Shown piece by piece: positions 1 through 9,184 of a DNA stretch of 64,000 nt. The DNA lies in NCBI GenBank assembly GCA_963696075.1, contig CAVOJD010000010.1, forward strand, positions 62,001-126,000. The letters run 5' to 3'. The notes beneath the pieces are model-generated. The model saw only the letters and a list, made by a program, of their open reading frames with translations. It had not been told where the DNA came from and ran no database searches. The position numbers were made by a program, and so were the translations under genes. The DNA comes from CAJQQK01 sp963696075 (GTDB lineage: Bacteria > Pseudomonadota > Alphaproteobacteria > Rhizobiales > Hyphomicrobiaceae). Positions within the stretch are counted from its first letter, which is position 1, and the number at the start of each line of letters is the position of its first letter.

Positions 1-217
1 GCATAAGGGTTTCCTGGATGGCTTCGATGTCAGCCGCCAGGAAGCCGAGGAAATGATCCTCGCAGCACGCATCCTGCTGGGCTGGATCAAGCCGGAAGAC
101 CTGAACACCCCGCAGGAGGACGGTGACGACGTCGCCGATGACGAGGGCGAAGCGATGGAAGCCGACGGCGATGCAGCCGCAATAACGCCACTGCCCGAGC
201 CGGGCACCGGCGCGTGA
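1..217 (+). CDS. nusA: Transcription termination/antitermination factor NusA, C-terminal end (partial)
   Basis: Only the last 71 codons are present; the gene enters from the left edge and ends at TGA 215-217. The fragment has a short helical stretch containing EAEEMILAAR and ILLGWIKPED, then an acidic Ala/Asp/Glu-rich tail. This resembles the poorly conserved C-terminal end of alphaproteobacterial NusA, which binds RNA polymerase and nut-like RNA. The assignment rests mainly on context, because nusA-ylxR-infB is a widely conserved order. It lies 20 nt before the ylxR-type gene, consistent with one operon. The fragment alone would not identify the gene. Confidence 0.75.
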   Translation, partial: HKGFLDGFDVSRQEAEEMILAARILLGWIKPEDLNTPQEDGDDVADDEGEAMEADGDAAAITPLPEPGTGA

Positions 218-237
218 CGAAAAGATGAGAGACCCGC

Positions 238-927
238 GTGGCAACAGCGAGCGATGTAAAGAGGCGTGGACGGACGGCGCGCAAGGCGGATGACACCGCC
301 ACGCGCAGCTGCATCGTCACGCGCGCTGTTCTGCCGCCGGATGATCTGATCCGATTTGTCGCATCCCCATCGGACGAGGTTGTCCCGGACGTCGCCCGCA
401 AGCTGCCCGGTCGCGGTGTTTGGCTGACCTGCAGTCGCGAGATCGTTGAAAAGGCCGTTCAAAAACAGGCTTTTGCCCGCGCGTTCAAGCGCCAGGTCAG
501 CGTTCCGGCTGATTTCGCCGGACGTGTCGAAGCGTGTCTTCTGAACCGTGTGCTCCAAGCTTTAAGCCTTGCCAATAAGGCAGGCCTTGTGGTGACGGGG
601 TCTGGTAAGGTAAACAGTTGGATCGAGAAGGGTGCGGAAGGCGCGCTGCTCCAGGCCGTCGACGCCAGTCCTGACGGACTTGCGAAGGTTGCAAAAAAAT
701 ATCGTGCCGTTCGCTTGGCGACCGAACGGTCGCCGGTGGAACTGGCTTTTCTTACGATCGATCAATTGGGCTTGGCCATGGGCCGGGCAAATGTGGTACA
801 CGCTGCCTTAAACGACGGTAGGGCAGCCGATAGCTTTTTGGTCGCGGCGTCGCGACTGGAGAAATATCGGACGGATTCCCTCGACCGATCAGAAATTTTG
901 GATGCCGATACGTGCGCCACGGGGTGA
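238..927 (+). CDS. ylxR: YlxR/RnpM-type RNA-binding protein fused to an L7Ae-like domain
   Basis: A 229-residue protein with two parts. Residues 20-90 match the DUF448 (YlxR) fold: RSCIVTR, DLIRFV and the signature KLPGRGVWLT. Residues 100-195 look like an L7Ae/L30e-type RNA-binding domain (LSLANKAGLVVTGSGKV, then alternating helix and strand). The two-domain form is usual in alphaproteobacteria, while the Gram-positive YlxR is the first domain alone. The start is GTG at 238, preceded by a GAGAG ribosome site. YlxR proteins bind structured RNA, and one Gram-positive member modulates RNase P; the role here is inferred to be a small RNA-binding cofactor of the translation operon. Confidence 0.9.
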   Translation: MATASDVKRRGRTARKADDTATRSCIVTRAVLPPDDLIRFVASPSDEVVPDVARKLPGRGVWLTCSREIVEKAVQKQAFARAFKRQVSVPADFAGRVEACLLNRVLQALSLANKAGLVVTGSGKVNSWIEKGAEGALLQAVDASPDGLAKVAKKYRAVRLATERSPVELAFLTIDQLGLAMGRANVVHAALNDGRAADSFLVAASRLEKYRTDSLDRSEILDADTCATG

Positions 928-957
928 CGTGTCCGCAATCCGAGCGACAGGACAAGT

Positions 958-3738
958 ATGAGCGAAACGAACGAAACGGCCGACAAGCCCGCCAAGGAGC
1001 GTAAACCGCTGCGTCTCAACCGCACGGTCGAGTCGGGGCACGTCCAGCAGAAGTTTGGCCAAGGCCGTTCGAAGTCGGTCGTCGTAGAGAAAAAGCGCAA
1101 GCGCACGGTTGCAGCGCCGGCGGAACGCGAGGAGGCGCCGCAGGCGCGCCCCGCAGCGACCACGGCGAAGTCGCGCGCACGCGCCGGCCAGGCCGGTGGT
1201 GCTGACCGCGGCGGCGCAAGATCGGCGTCGAAGGGGCAGCAGGCTCAGGGCGGTTTGTCGAAGGACGAGATGGCAGCCCGCGCTGCAGCTCTCGCCGCAG
1301 CCCACCTGCGCGCCGCTGACGAGGAGCGCCAGGCAGAACAACGCCGCGCGGAAGATGCCATCGCAGCGGAAGCCCGCGCGAAGGAAGAAGCCGCGAAAGC
1401 GGAAGCCGAAAAGAAGGCGAAGGAAGTGGAAGCTGCCGAAGCCCGCGCCCGCGAGGCCGCAGGCGAACCGCCCGCAGCGCCGGAAGCGGATCAGGCACCG
1501 GAGCCCGCTGCCGAGGCGGCGCCCGAAGCCGAAACCCAGGCGGACGCCGGCGTGCCCGCGCCGGCAGCGCGCCCGCGTCGCGGCCGTGATGGTGATGCCG
1601 CAACTGACAGCCGCGCCAGCGAGCCACTCCTGAAGCCTGTCGGCATGACCAGGCCGATGATTGTGACCCGGAACGATCGGCCGGAGCCGAGAGCGCCGGA
1701 ACCGAAGAACGAAGTCGAGCCGCCGCGCCGTACGCGCCCGGCAGCGCCGGCTGCCGAGCCGGCCCGTGACGACGAAGACGGCCGCGGTAAGCGCAAGGCT
1801 GGCGGCAAAGTTGCGCGAACGGCCGGCCGCGACGGCGCCCGGGTACGTGGCAAGCTCACGATCACCAATGCCTTCGATGAGCGCCAGCGCGAGCGTTCGC
1901 TTGCGTCTTTGAAGCGCAAACGGGAGCGTGAGAAGCTCAAGGCGATGGGTATTTCCCAGACCCGCGAGAAAATCACACGCGAAGTGATCATCCCCGAAGC
2001 GATCACCATCCAGGAACTCGCCAACCGCATGACGGAACGCGCCGTCGACGTCATCAAGTATTTGATGAAGCAAGGCGAGATGATGAAGATGAACGACGTC
2101 ATCGACGCCGACATGGCGGAGCTGATCGTCACGGAATTCGGCCATACGCCGAAGCGCGTGTCGGAAGCTGACGTCGAAGAAGGCTTCTTCGGTGCGGATG
2201 ATGATCCGGGCACCGATCTCCAGCCGCGCGCCCCGGTTGTCACCATCATGGGCCACGTCGACCACGGCAAGACGTCGCTTCTCGACGCGATCCGCGAAGC
2301 CAAGGTCGCAAGCGGTGAGGCGGGTGGTATCACCCAGCACATCGGCGCCTACCAGGTCGAGACGGATAGCGGCCAGAAGATCACCTTCATCGACACCCCG
2401 GGCCACGAGGCCTTCACCGCCATGCGCGCCCGCGGCGCCAAGGTAACCGACCTCGTTGTTCTGGTTGTTGCAGCCGACGACGGCGTGATGCCCCAGACGA
2501 TCGAGGCGATCGCCCATGCGAAGGCAGCCGAAGTGCCAATGATCGTGGCCATCAACAAGATGGACAAGCCGAACGCGGATCCGAACCGCGTCCGCACGGA
2601 ACTGCTCCAGCATGAAGTGATCGTCGAGAGCATGTCGGGTGAAACGCTCGATGTCGAAGTCTCGGCCCTCAAGAAGCAGAACCTCGACGCGCTCCTCGAA
2701 GCAATCGCGCTGCAGGCGGAACTGCTCGACCTCAGGGCCAACGCGGACCGCGCGGCGGAAGGGTTCGTCATCGAGGCCAAGCTCGAACGTGGCCGTGGCC
2801 CGGTCGGCACCCTGCTTGTCCAGCGCGGCACGCTCAGTGTCGGTGACATTATCGTTGCCGGCAGTGCCTGGGGCCGGGTCCGCGCAATGATCAATGATCG
2901 CGGCGAGAACACGGCCAAGGCCGGACCGTCCAGCGCCGTCGAGGTGCTGGGTTTCGACTCCGCGCCCGAGGCCGGCGATCAGTTCGCCGTCGTCGAGAAC
3001 GAGGCGCGAGCCCGCGAAATCACCGACTACCGTGTCAGGAAGCGGCGCGAGACGCTCGGCCAGGCCGGTAATTCTCGCTCTCTCGAGCAGATGATGCAGC
3101 AGCTGCATGAGGCTGGGAAGAAAGAGTTCCAGCTCGTCATTAAGGGCGATGTGCAGGGCTCGATTGAAGCGATCGCAGGCGCGTTGGCCAAGATTTCGAC
3201 CGACGAGGTGGAGGCGCGTCTCGTCCACACCGGTGTCGGCGGGATCACCGAATCCGACGTCTCACTGGCGACGGCCTCGAACGCGGTGATCATCGGCTTC
3301 AACGTCCGCGCGAACGCCCAAGCCAAGACGGCTGCCGACCAGGAAGGCGTCGAGATCCGCTACTACAACATCATCTACGATCTCGTGGATGACGTGAAAG
3401 CGGCCATGTCGGGCATGCTCGACCCGACCCTGCGCGAAATCTTCCTCGGCAATGCCGAGATCCGGGAAGTCTTCAACATCTCGAAGACCGGCAAGGTTGC
3501 GGGTTGCTTGATCACCGACGGCAAGGTCGAGCGCGGCGCCAAGGTCCGCCTCATCCGCGACAACGTCGTGATCCACGAAGGTACGCTCTCGACCCTGAAG
3601 CGCTTCAAGGACGAGGTGAAGGAAGTGCCCGCCGGCCAGGAATGCGGCATGGCTTTCGCCAACTACCAGGACATTCGCGCAGGCGATGTCATCGAGTGCT
3701 TCCAGGTCGAAACGATCCAACGCACCCTCGACGATTGA
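958..3738 (+). CDS. infB: Translation initiation factor IF-2
   Basis: A 926-residue GTPase that delivers initiator fMet-tRNA to the 30S subunit and promotes subunit joining. The first 300 residues are low-complexity, Ala/Glu/Arg-rich and partly coiled-coil, as in long alphaproteobacterial IF-2. An IF2_N-like segment follows near 335-390. The G domain shows G1 GHVDHGKT (432-439), G3 DTPGH (479-483) and G4 NKMD (533-536). Domains II-IV follow, with the fMet-tRNA-binding C-terminal domain ending at QRTLDD. The ATG at 958 has AGGA upstream. The gene sits in the nusA-ylxR-infB-rbfA-truB cluster. The long reading frame on the opposite strand is a codon-bias shadow. Confidence 0.99.
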   Translation: MSETNETADKPAKERKPLRLNRTVESGHVQQKFGQGRSKSVVVEKKRKRTVAAPAEREEAPQARPAATTAKSRARAGQAGGADRGGARSASKGQQAQGGLSKDEMAARAAALAAAHLRAADEERQAEQRRAEDAIAAEARAKEEAAKAEAEKKAKEVEAAEARAREAAGEPPAAPEADQAPEPAAEAAPEAETQADAGVPAPAARPRRGRDGDAATDSRASEPLLKPVGMTRPMIVTRNDRPEPRAPEPKNEVEPPRRTRPAAPAAEPARDDEDGRGKRKAGGKVARTAGRDGARVRGKLTITNAFDERQRERSLASLKRKREREKLKAMGISQTREKITREVIIPEAITIQELANRMTERAVDVIKYLMKQGEMMKMNDVIDADMAELIVTEFGHTPKRVSEADVEEGFFGADDDPGTDLQPRAPVVTIMGHVDHGKTSLLDAIREAKVASGEAGGITQHIGAYQVETDSGQKITFIDTPGHEAFTAMRARGAKVTDLVVLVVAADDGVMPQTIEAIAHAKAAEVPMIVAINKMDKPNADPNRVRTELLQHEVIVESMSGETLDVEVSALKKQNLDALLEAIALQAELLDLRANADRAAEGFVIEAKLERGRGPVGTLLVQRGTLSVGDIIVAGSAWGRVRAMINDRGENTAKAGPSSAVEVLGFDSAPEAGDQFAVVENEARAREITDYRVRKRRETLGQAGNSRSLEQMMQQLHEAGKKEFQLVIKGDVQGSIEAIAGALAKISTDEVEARLVHTGVGGITESDVSLATASNAVIIGFNVRANAQAKTAADQEGVEIRYYNIIYDLVDDVKAAMSGMLDPTLREIFLGNAEIREVFNISKTGKVAGCLITDGKVERGAKVRLIRDNVVIHEGTLSTLKRFKDEVKEVPAGQECGMAFANYQDIRAGDVIECFQVETIQRTLDD

Positions 3739-3817
3739 TAGGAACCAGGCCGCGGTTTACCGCGCCTGGTCGTCCCTGCAACCCGCTGCCGGTCCGATCC
3801 CGGCTCGGAGACCATGA

Positions 3818-4330
3818 ATGGCTCGCCACTTTGACGTGCGCTATCGCTGGACCTTCGACGATTACGTCGCCTTGTCGAAAGCCCAGGCAAGACTGACGCG
3901 TCTGGGCCGTGCGGGGCCGTGGATTCTCGGGGTGATCATCCTGGCGCTTTTTGCTTTGGCCGGCGCCGCGGCATGGGACAACGAATGGGGCTTCGCGGCC
4001 TATTTCGCGGTGCTCGGTGGCGCTGTGCTCGCGCTCCCCTTCATCGTGGCGCCGCGCAATCGCAGGTATCAGTTCACCCACCAGCGACTTGCCGATTCCG
4101 AAAGCCACCTGACCGCAACTGAAGCCGAACTGGTCTACCGGACAGACCTTGCCGAGACGCGCTGCAAGTGGGCGTTCCTGCGCCGCATCGACGAAACACC
4201 CGACCACATCTTCTTGTGGCCGAATTCCCGAATGGGCTGGATGGTCCCGAAGCGCGTCTTCGCCTCACCCGAGGAAGCGACCGCTTTCGTCGAGTTTCTA
4301 AAGGAGAAAACTGTTGGCCAGACGTTCTAG
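3818..4330 (+). CDS. YcxB-like membrane protein
   Basis: A 170-residue protein between infB and rbfA. Two adjacent membrane segments (about residues 33-55 and 60-78) are followed by a soluble C-terminal domain. That domain has the YcxB-like pattern: RYQFTHQRL, an aromatic WAFLRRIDETPDHIFLW core, and a basic MVPKRVF near the end. Family function is unknown. The end overlaps the TTG start of rbfA by 17 nt, so translation is probably coupled. Its position inside a core translation operon is the odd point; I infer no direct translation role. The ATG at 3818 has CGGAG upstream. Confidence 0.75.
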   Translation: MARHFDVRYRWTFDDYVALSKAQARLTRLGRAGPWILGVIILALFALAGAAAWDNEWGFAAYFAVLGGAVLALPFIVAPRNRRYQFTHQRLADSESHLTATEAELVYRTDLAETRCKWAFLRRIDETPDHIFLWPNSRMGWMVPKRVFASPEEATAFVEFLKEKTVGQTF

Positions 4331-4715
4331 CGCGCCAGCCGGCAAGGGCCCCTCTCAGCGACAGCTCCGCGTCGGCGAACTGATCCGCCACGCCATCTCG
4401 GACCTGTTGAGCCGCGGCGCGATCCATGACGATGTCATCGCCGGCGCCCTCATCACGGTGTCTGAGGTGCGCATGACGGCCGACCTCAAGATCGCCACCG
4501 TCTACGTCATGCCGCTGGGTGGCGGCGATGAGCAGGAGGTTGTCAAAGCCTTGGCCGCAAACAAGAAATTCATCCGTGCCGAAGTCGCCCGCGTGGTCAA
4601 TCTGAAGTACGCGCCAGACCTTCGTTTCCGCAAGGATGTCTCGTTCGAGGAAGGCATGCGGGTCGACGCGCTGCTGGCCAGTGAAAAAGTTCGCCGCGAC
4701 GTGGAGGGGAACTGA
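4314..4715 (+). CDS. rbfA: Ribosome-binding factor A
   Basis: A 133-residue KH-like protein needed for late 30S maturation and 16S rRNA 5'-end processing. It shows QRQLRVGELIRHAISDLLSRGAI near the N-terminus and the family core VSEVRMTADLKIATVYVMPLGG, followed by YAPDLRFRKDVSFEEG. The start is TTG at 4314, with AAGGAG about 8 nt upstream; no ATG in frame gives the full conserved N-terminus. It overlaps the preceding membrane-protein gene by 17 nt and ends 3 nt before truB, so it is part of one operon. Confidence 0.97.
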   Translation: MARRSSAPAGKGPSQRQLRVGELIRHAISDLLSRGAIHDDVIAGALITVSEVRMTADLKIATVYVMPLGGGDEQEVVKALAANKKFIRAEVARVVNLKYAPDLRFRKDVSFEEGMRVDALLASEKVRRDVEGN

Positions 4716-4718
4716 GCA

Positions 4719-5705
4719 ATGGCACGCAACAAGAAGGGCCGGATCGTCAACGGCTGGATCGTTCTCGACAAACCGCGCGGCCTCACCTCGACCCACGCCG
4801 TCGCGCGCATCAAGCGCCTGTACGATGCCCGCAAGGTTGGCCACGCCGGCACACTCGACCCGCTCGCGACCGGCATCCTGCCAATCGCGCTGGGCGAAGC
4901 CACCAAGACCGTCTCCTATGCGGTCGACGATGAAAAGAGCTACGAGTTCACCGTGCGCTGGGGCATTGAGACGACCACGGACGACGCCGAGGGCGAAGCG
5001 ACCAACACGTCGGATGATCGCCCGACCGTGGCTGACATCGAAGCGGTTCTGCCCCGCTTCATTGGCTCGATCAAGCAGGTCCCGCCGAAGTTCTCCGCGA
5101 TCAAGGTCAACGGCAACCGCGCCTACGATCTCGCCCGCGACGGCGAGGAGGTCGAACTGGCAGCCCGCCCCGTCGAAATCGCCGAGTTGAATATCATCGA
5201 GTGCCCCGACGACGATCACACCGTCTTTGCAGCCGTCTGCGGCAAGGGCACGTACGTGCGCTCTCTGGCACGCGATATCGGCCGCGAATTGGGCTGCTTT
5301 GGCCACGTCTCAGCCCTGCGACGCACGCGTGTCGGCCCGTTCACGCTCGCAGGAAGCGTGACCCTCGAAGAGATTGACGAGGCGCGACCAAGCGCCATCA
5401 AGCCTCAGGACCTTGAGGTCGCCCAACTCGAGGACGAAACGCCGGACGCAGGGGCAGAAGACGGCCCTGCGCGCGATGATCTCCTGCTGCCCGTCGAGGC
5501 GGCCCTGGATGGCCTTGAACATCTGGAGCTCTCATCGTCCGACGCCTCCCGCCTGATCCGCGGCCAGGCGGTCCTGATGCGTGGGCGCGATGCCCCGGTG
5601 TTCGTCGGCGCAGCCTATGCAACCTCCCGCGGCAAGCTTGTCGCCCTGGTCGAGTGCGATCGTGGAACGCTCCGCCCGACCCGCGTCTTCAATCTGGGTC
5701 GTTAA
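4719..5705 (+). CDS. truB: tRNA pseudouridine(55) synthase
   Basis: A 328-residue enzyme that isomerises U55 to pseudouridine in the T-arm of tRNAs. The catalytic motif GHAGTLDPLATG places the nucleophile at Asp47. KVNGNRAYDLARDGEEVEL and GTYVRSLARDIGRELG are the other conserved TruB motifs. The C-terminus (from about 235) is a longer acidic extension ending in a PUA-like RNA-binding segment. The ATG at 4719 has GAGGGGA upstream and follows the rbfA stop by 3 nt. A tandem array of structured repeats begins 32 nt after the stop codon. Confidence 0.98.
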   Translation: MARNKKGRIVNGWIVLDKPRGLTSTHAVARIKRLYDARKVGHAGTLDPLATGILPIALGEATKTVSYAVDDEKSYEFTVRWGIETTTDDAEGEATNTSDDRPTVADIEAVLPRFIGSIKQVPPKFSAIKVNGNRAYDLARDGEEVELAARPVEIAELNIIECPDDDHTVFAAVCGKGTYVRSLARDIGRELGCFGHVSALRRTRVGPFTLAGSVTLEEIDEARPSAIKPQDLEVAQLEDETPDAGAEDGPARDDLLLPVEAALDGLEHLELSSSDASRLIRGQAVLMRGRDAPVFVGAAYATSRGKLVALVECDRGTLRPTRVFNLGR

Positions 5706-5736
5706 CGCTCTTGGCTGTTGGTCCATCATCCCCCTT

Positions 5737-6157
5737 CGACGGCAGAGCCGTCGGGGAGCAATCGCGACCCGCCGCTTAGCGGCGCGCCCGCGCAGGTGCC
5801 CGGCGATCTCATCGCCGGAACAGCACCGTGAGCGAAACCGCCGACGGCAGAGCCGTCGGGGAGCAAGTGCGACCCGCCGCTTAGCGGCGCGCCCGCGCAG
5901 GTGCCCGGCGATCTCATCGCCGGAACAGCACCGTGAGCGAAATCACCTCCCCTTTCGACGGCAGAGCCGTCGGGGAGCAAGCGCGACCCGCCGCTTAGCG
6001 GCGCGCCCGCGCAGGTGCCCGGCGATCTCATCGCCGGAACAGCACCGTGAGCGAAACCGCGACGGCAGAGCCGTCGGGGAGCAAGTGCGACCCGCCGCTT
6101 AGCGGCGCGCCCGCGCAGGTGCCCGGCGATCTCATCGCCGGAACAGCACCGTGAGCC
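5737..6157 (+). repeat. Array A: four tandem copies of a three-hairpin intergenic element
   Basis: Copies start at 5737, 5842, 5956 and 6060 (about 105-114 nt each). Hairpin 1 is CGACGGC-AGA-GCCGTCG, then GGGGAGCA and GCGACC. Hairpin 2 is CGCCGC-TTA-GCGGCG. Hairpin 3 is CCGGCGAT-CTC-ATCGCCGG, then CAGCACCGTGAGCGAAA. The copies are nearly identical in their cores and differ mainly in the short linkers between them. The same architecture with different stem sequences recurs at 21.1, 47.6 and 58.1 kb. The array follows truB by 32 nt. There is no T-run, so these are not standard intrinsic terminators. The family is not one I recognise. Confidence 0.95.
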
Positions 6158-6359
6158 AAGAGACTTACCAAAAAACACATGGTTTTCGGGGCTAGATCGT
6201 GTATACACGCCCATCGTCAAGCGCTCGTGCCGCACGTCTCGTGCCGCGCGCTCTAGGGCTTGGCTGATTCCCCGTGACCCGGCTGGACGACATCCCGGCT
6301 GTGGCCACATCCGGGGCTTCCCCCTCCGAGGAAAGCCGATCCAGAAGAAAGGATGACCG

Positions 6360-6629
6360 ATGTCGGTAACTGCTGAACGCAAAACGGAATTGATTAAAGA
6401 TAACGCGACGAAAGACGGCGACACGGGCTCGCCCGAGGTGCAGATCGCGATTCTGACCGAACGCATCAACAATCTGACCGAGCACTTCAAAACGCACAAA
6501 AAAGACAACCACTCCCGCCGCGGCCTTTTGAAAATGGTTTCGCAGCGCCGTCAGTTGCTTGACTACGTCAAGAAAAAGGAAGAGGCGCGCTACCAGACCA
6601 TCATCAAGAAGCTCGGCATCCGCCGCTAG
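6360..6629 (+). CDS. rpsO: 30S ribosomal protein S15
   Basis: An 89-residue protein that binds the central domain of 16S rRNA early in 30S assembly. Diagnostic stretches are DTGSPEVQIAILTERINNLTEHFK, HKKDNHSRRGLLKMVSQRR and LLDYVKKKE, covering the full family length. The ATG at 6360 follows GAAAGGATGACCG. About 200 nt separate it from repeat array A; no clear hairpin resembling the E. coli S15 autoregulatory pseudoknot could be assigned. The order truB-rpsO-pnp is conserved. Confidence 0.99.
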   Translation: MSVTAERKTELIKDNATKDGDTGSPEVQIAILTERINNLTEHFKTHKKDNHSRRGLLKMVSQRRQLLDYVKKKEEARYQTIIKKLGIRR

Positions 6630-6821
6630 GTGACGGCGCGCTTGAGGCGCGCAACCTTCGTGCGCTTCAAGCCAGGTCAAGCCAGGGCTGCCCGATGGCC
6701 GGCAGCCCGCCGGCGCCATCCCCGGACCGGTTGGAACTCCCGGGGCTTTCGCCGGTCTCCTGCCCGCATCGCCGCAAGACGAAGCGGGCGCCAGGCCATC
6801 GAACGAGACTGTTGAACGAGA

Positions 6822-6873
6822 CCATCGTAACGAGACGATGGATACTGGCACCAGGCACGCAATCCGGCGTGCC
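6822..6873 (+). promoter_or_regulatory. Two hairpins in the pnp 5' leader
   Basis: The 273-nt gap between rpsO and pnp contains CCATCGT-AACGAG-ACGATGG (6822-6841) and GGCACGC-AATCCG-GCGTGCC (6854-6873), each a perfect 7-bp stem. The octamer AACGAGAC occurs three times (6802, 6815, 6829). In E. coli, pnp mRNA is autoregulated through RNase III cleavage of leader hairpins. A similar role is inferred here from position only. Confidence 0.5.
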
Positions 6874-6902
6874 GGCTGGCCAGTTCCGATCCTGATGAAA
6901 GA

Positions 6903-9122
6903 ATGCCTATGTTTGATATCCACCGTGTTGAAATCGATTGGGGCGGTCGCAAGCTGAGCCTCGAGACCGGGCACATTGCCCGCCAGGCCGATGCAGCCGT
7001 CCTCGCCCAGTATGGCGAGACGACGGTGCTGGCGACGGTCGTCGCCGCAAAGACCGTCCGCCCGGGAATGGACTTCTTCCCGCTGACCGTGAATTACCAG
7101 GAAAAGACCTACGCCGCCGGCAAGATTCCCGGCGGTTTTTTTAAGCGCGAAGGTCGTCCGACCGAAAAAGAAACGCTCACGTCCCGCCTGATCGACCGTC
7201 CGATCCGTCCGCTGTTCGTCGACGGCTTCAAGCACGAGACCCAGGTTGTCCCAACGGTCCTCTCGTTCGATAACGAGAACGATCCCGACATCATTGCCAT
7301 GATCGCGGTCAGCGCTGCCCTGACCCTGTCGGGCCTGCCATTCCTCGGCCCCATCGGCGCGGCCCGCGTCGGCATGATCGATGGCGAGTTGGTGCTCAAC
7401 CCGCTCCTCGACGAAATGGCCAACACCGACCTCGACCTTGTCATTGCCGGCACGTCGGATGCCGTGATGATGGTTGAATCGGAAGCCAACGAACTGTCGG
7501 AAGAAAAGATGCTCGAGGCCGTGATGTTCGGCCATCAGCACTTCCAGCCGGTCATCCAGGCGATCATCTCGCTGGCCGAGACCGCCGCCAAGGAACCGTG
7601 GGATTTCACCCCGCCTGACAAATCCTCCTACATTGATCGTGTCCGTACGATCGCCGAGGAAGACCTGAAGCGCGCATTCGCAACGCCGGAAAAGCAGGCG
7701 CGCCAGGACATCGTCTCTGAAGCCAAGAAGAAGGTGATGGCCGCACTCGTCACTGAGGAGACCGAGCAGTCCGAAGCGGTTCTGATCTCGGATGCCTTCA
7801 AGACAGTCGAGGCGGACATCGTGCGCGGTGACATCATTCGCACCGGCAAGCGCATCGACGGCCGCGATCTCCAGACCGTCCGCCCGATCATGTCCGAGGC
7901 CGGCATCCTGCCACGCACCCACGGTTCGGCGCTCTTCACCCGCGGTGAGACGCAGGCGATTGTGGTTGCAACCCTCGGCACCGGCGAAGACGAGCAGTTC
8001 ATCGACGGCCTCGAGGGGACGCGCAAGGAGCGCTTCATGCTCCACTACAACTTCCCGCCCTACTCCGTTGGCGAAACGGGCCGCATGGGCTCACCCGGCC
8101 GCCGCGAGATCGGTCACGGCAAGCTCGCCTGGCGCGCCGTCCATCCGCTGATCCCGAGTCACGAAGACTTCCCCTACACGATCCGCATCGTCTCCGAGAT
8201 CACGGAATCGAACGGCTCGTCGTCGATGGCGACGGTCTGCGGCGCGTCGCTGGCGATGATGGATGCGGGCATCCCCCTGAAGCGTCCGGTCGCCGGTATC
8301 GCGATGGGCCTCATCAAGGAGAAGGACGATTTCGCCGTCCTCTCCGACATTCTCGGTGACGAAGATCATCTCGGCGACATGGACTTCAAGGTCGCCGGCA
8401 CCGACCAAGGCGTCACCTCGCTGCAGATGGACATCAAGATCACCGGGATCACCGAGGAGATCATGAAGGTCGCGCTCGCCCAGGCGAAAGATGGCCGCAT
8501 GCACATTCTGGGTGAGATGTCGAAGTCTCTGGGCGAAGCCCGCGAAGAAGTCGGCGAGCATGCACCCAGGATCGAGACGATCACGATCCCGACCGACAAG
8601 ATCCGCGAAGTCATCGGCACCGGCGGCTCCGTGATCCGCGGCCTCGTCGAAGAGACCGGCGCCAAGATCGACATCTCCGATGATGGCACGATCAAGATCG
8701 CAGGCTCCAAGCGCGAGATCATCGATGACGCCATCCGGCGCATCAAGGAGATCACGTCGGAACCGGAAGTCGGCGTGATCTACAAGGGCAAGGTCGTCAA
8801 GATCATGGAGTTCGGCGCGTTCGTGAACTTCTTCGGTCCCAAGGACGGCCTCGTCCACATCTCGCAACTAACTTCCGAGATGCGCCCGAACCACCCGAGC
8901 GACGTCGTCAAGGAAGACCAGGAAGTCTACGTCAAGCTTCTCGGCTTTGATGATCGCGGCAAGGTGCGTCTCTCGATGAAAGTCGTGAACCAGGAGACGG
9001 GCGAAGAGATCCCGCGTGCCGAAGGCGAAGAGCCGGAAGATGACGGCGCCAACCGCGGCGGCGGCGGCGAGCGTCGTCGCAGCAGCGGCGGCGGTGGCGG
9101 CCGTGGCCGCCGGCGCGATTGA
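6903..9122 (+). CDS. pnp: Polyribonucleotide nucleotidyltransferase (PNPase)
   Basis: A 739-residue phosphorolytic 3'-5' exoribonuclease. Two RNase PH domains are evident (N-terminal FDIHRVEIDWGGRKLSLETG; second domain from about 315 with RTHGSALFTRGETQ). A KH domain follows (IREVIGTGGSVIRGLVEETG), then an S1 domain (GVIYKGKVVKIMEFGAFVNF), and a C-terminal Gly/Arg-rich tail. Such tails often contact RNA or RNase E. ATG at 6903 is used; ATG at 6909 (MFDIHRVE) is an equally possible start. A strong terminator follows. The preceding leader carries two hairpins that may mediate autoregulation. Confidence 0.99.
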   Translation: MPMFDIHRVEIDWGGRKLSLETGHIARQADAAVLAQYGETTVLATVVAAKTVRPGMDFFPLTVNYQEKTYAAGKIPGGFFKREGRPTEKETLTSRLIDRPIRPLFVDGFKHETQVVPTVLSFDNENDPDIIAMIAVSAALTLSGLPFLGPIGAARVGMIDGELVLNPLLDEMANTDLDLVIAGTSDAVMMVESEANELSEEKMLEAVMFGHQHFQPVIQAIISLAETAAKEPWDFTPPDKSSYIDRVRTIAEEDLKRAFATPEKQARQDIVSEAKKKVMAALVTEETEQSEAVLISDAFKTVEADIVRGDIIRTGKRIDGRDLQTVRPIMSEAGILPRTHGSALFTRGETQAIVVATLGTGEDEQFIDGLEGTRKERFMLHYNFPPYSVGETGRMGSPGRREIGHGKLAWRAVHPLIPSHEDFPYTIRIVSEITESNGSSSMATVCGASLAMMDAGIPLKRPVAGIAMGLIKEKDDFAVLSDILGDEDHLGDMDFKVAGTDQGVTSLQMDIKITGITEEIMKVALAQAKDGRMHILGEMSKSLGEAREEVGEHAPRIETITIPTDKIREVIGTGGSVIRGLVEETGAKIDISDDGTIKIAGSKREIIDDAIRRIKEITSEPEVGVIYKGKVVKIMEFGAFVNFFGPKDGLVHISQLTSEMRPNHPSDVVKEDQEVYVKLLGFDDRGKVRLSMKVVNQETGEEIPRAEGEEPEDDGANRGGGGERRRSSGGGGGRGRRRD

Positions 9123-9184
9123 TCTCCAGGGGCATCCGCCCGCGATGATGGGCGGGAGCTCATTTTGGACGCTTGAGAAAAGAG

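Noticed and set aside
889..3228. Long open frame (779 codons) on the - strand opposite infB
   Set aside because: It is the codon-position mirror of a GC-rich gene; no conserved motif, and infB is certain.
5737..6157. Array A as a CRISPR array
   Set aside because: Whole units repeat without variable spacers, each unit is three hairpins, and there are no cas genes.
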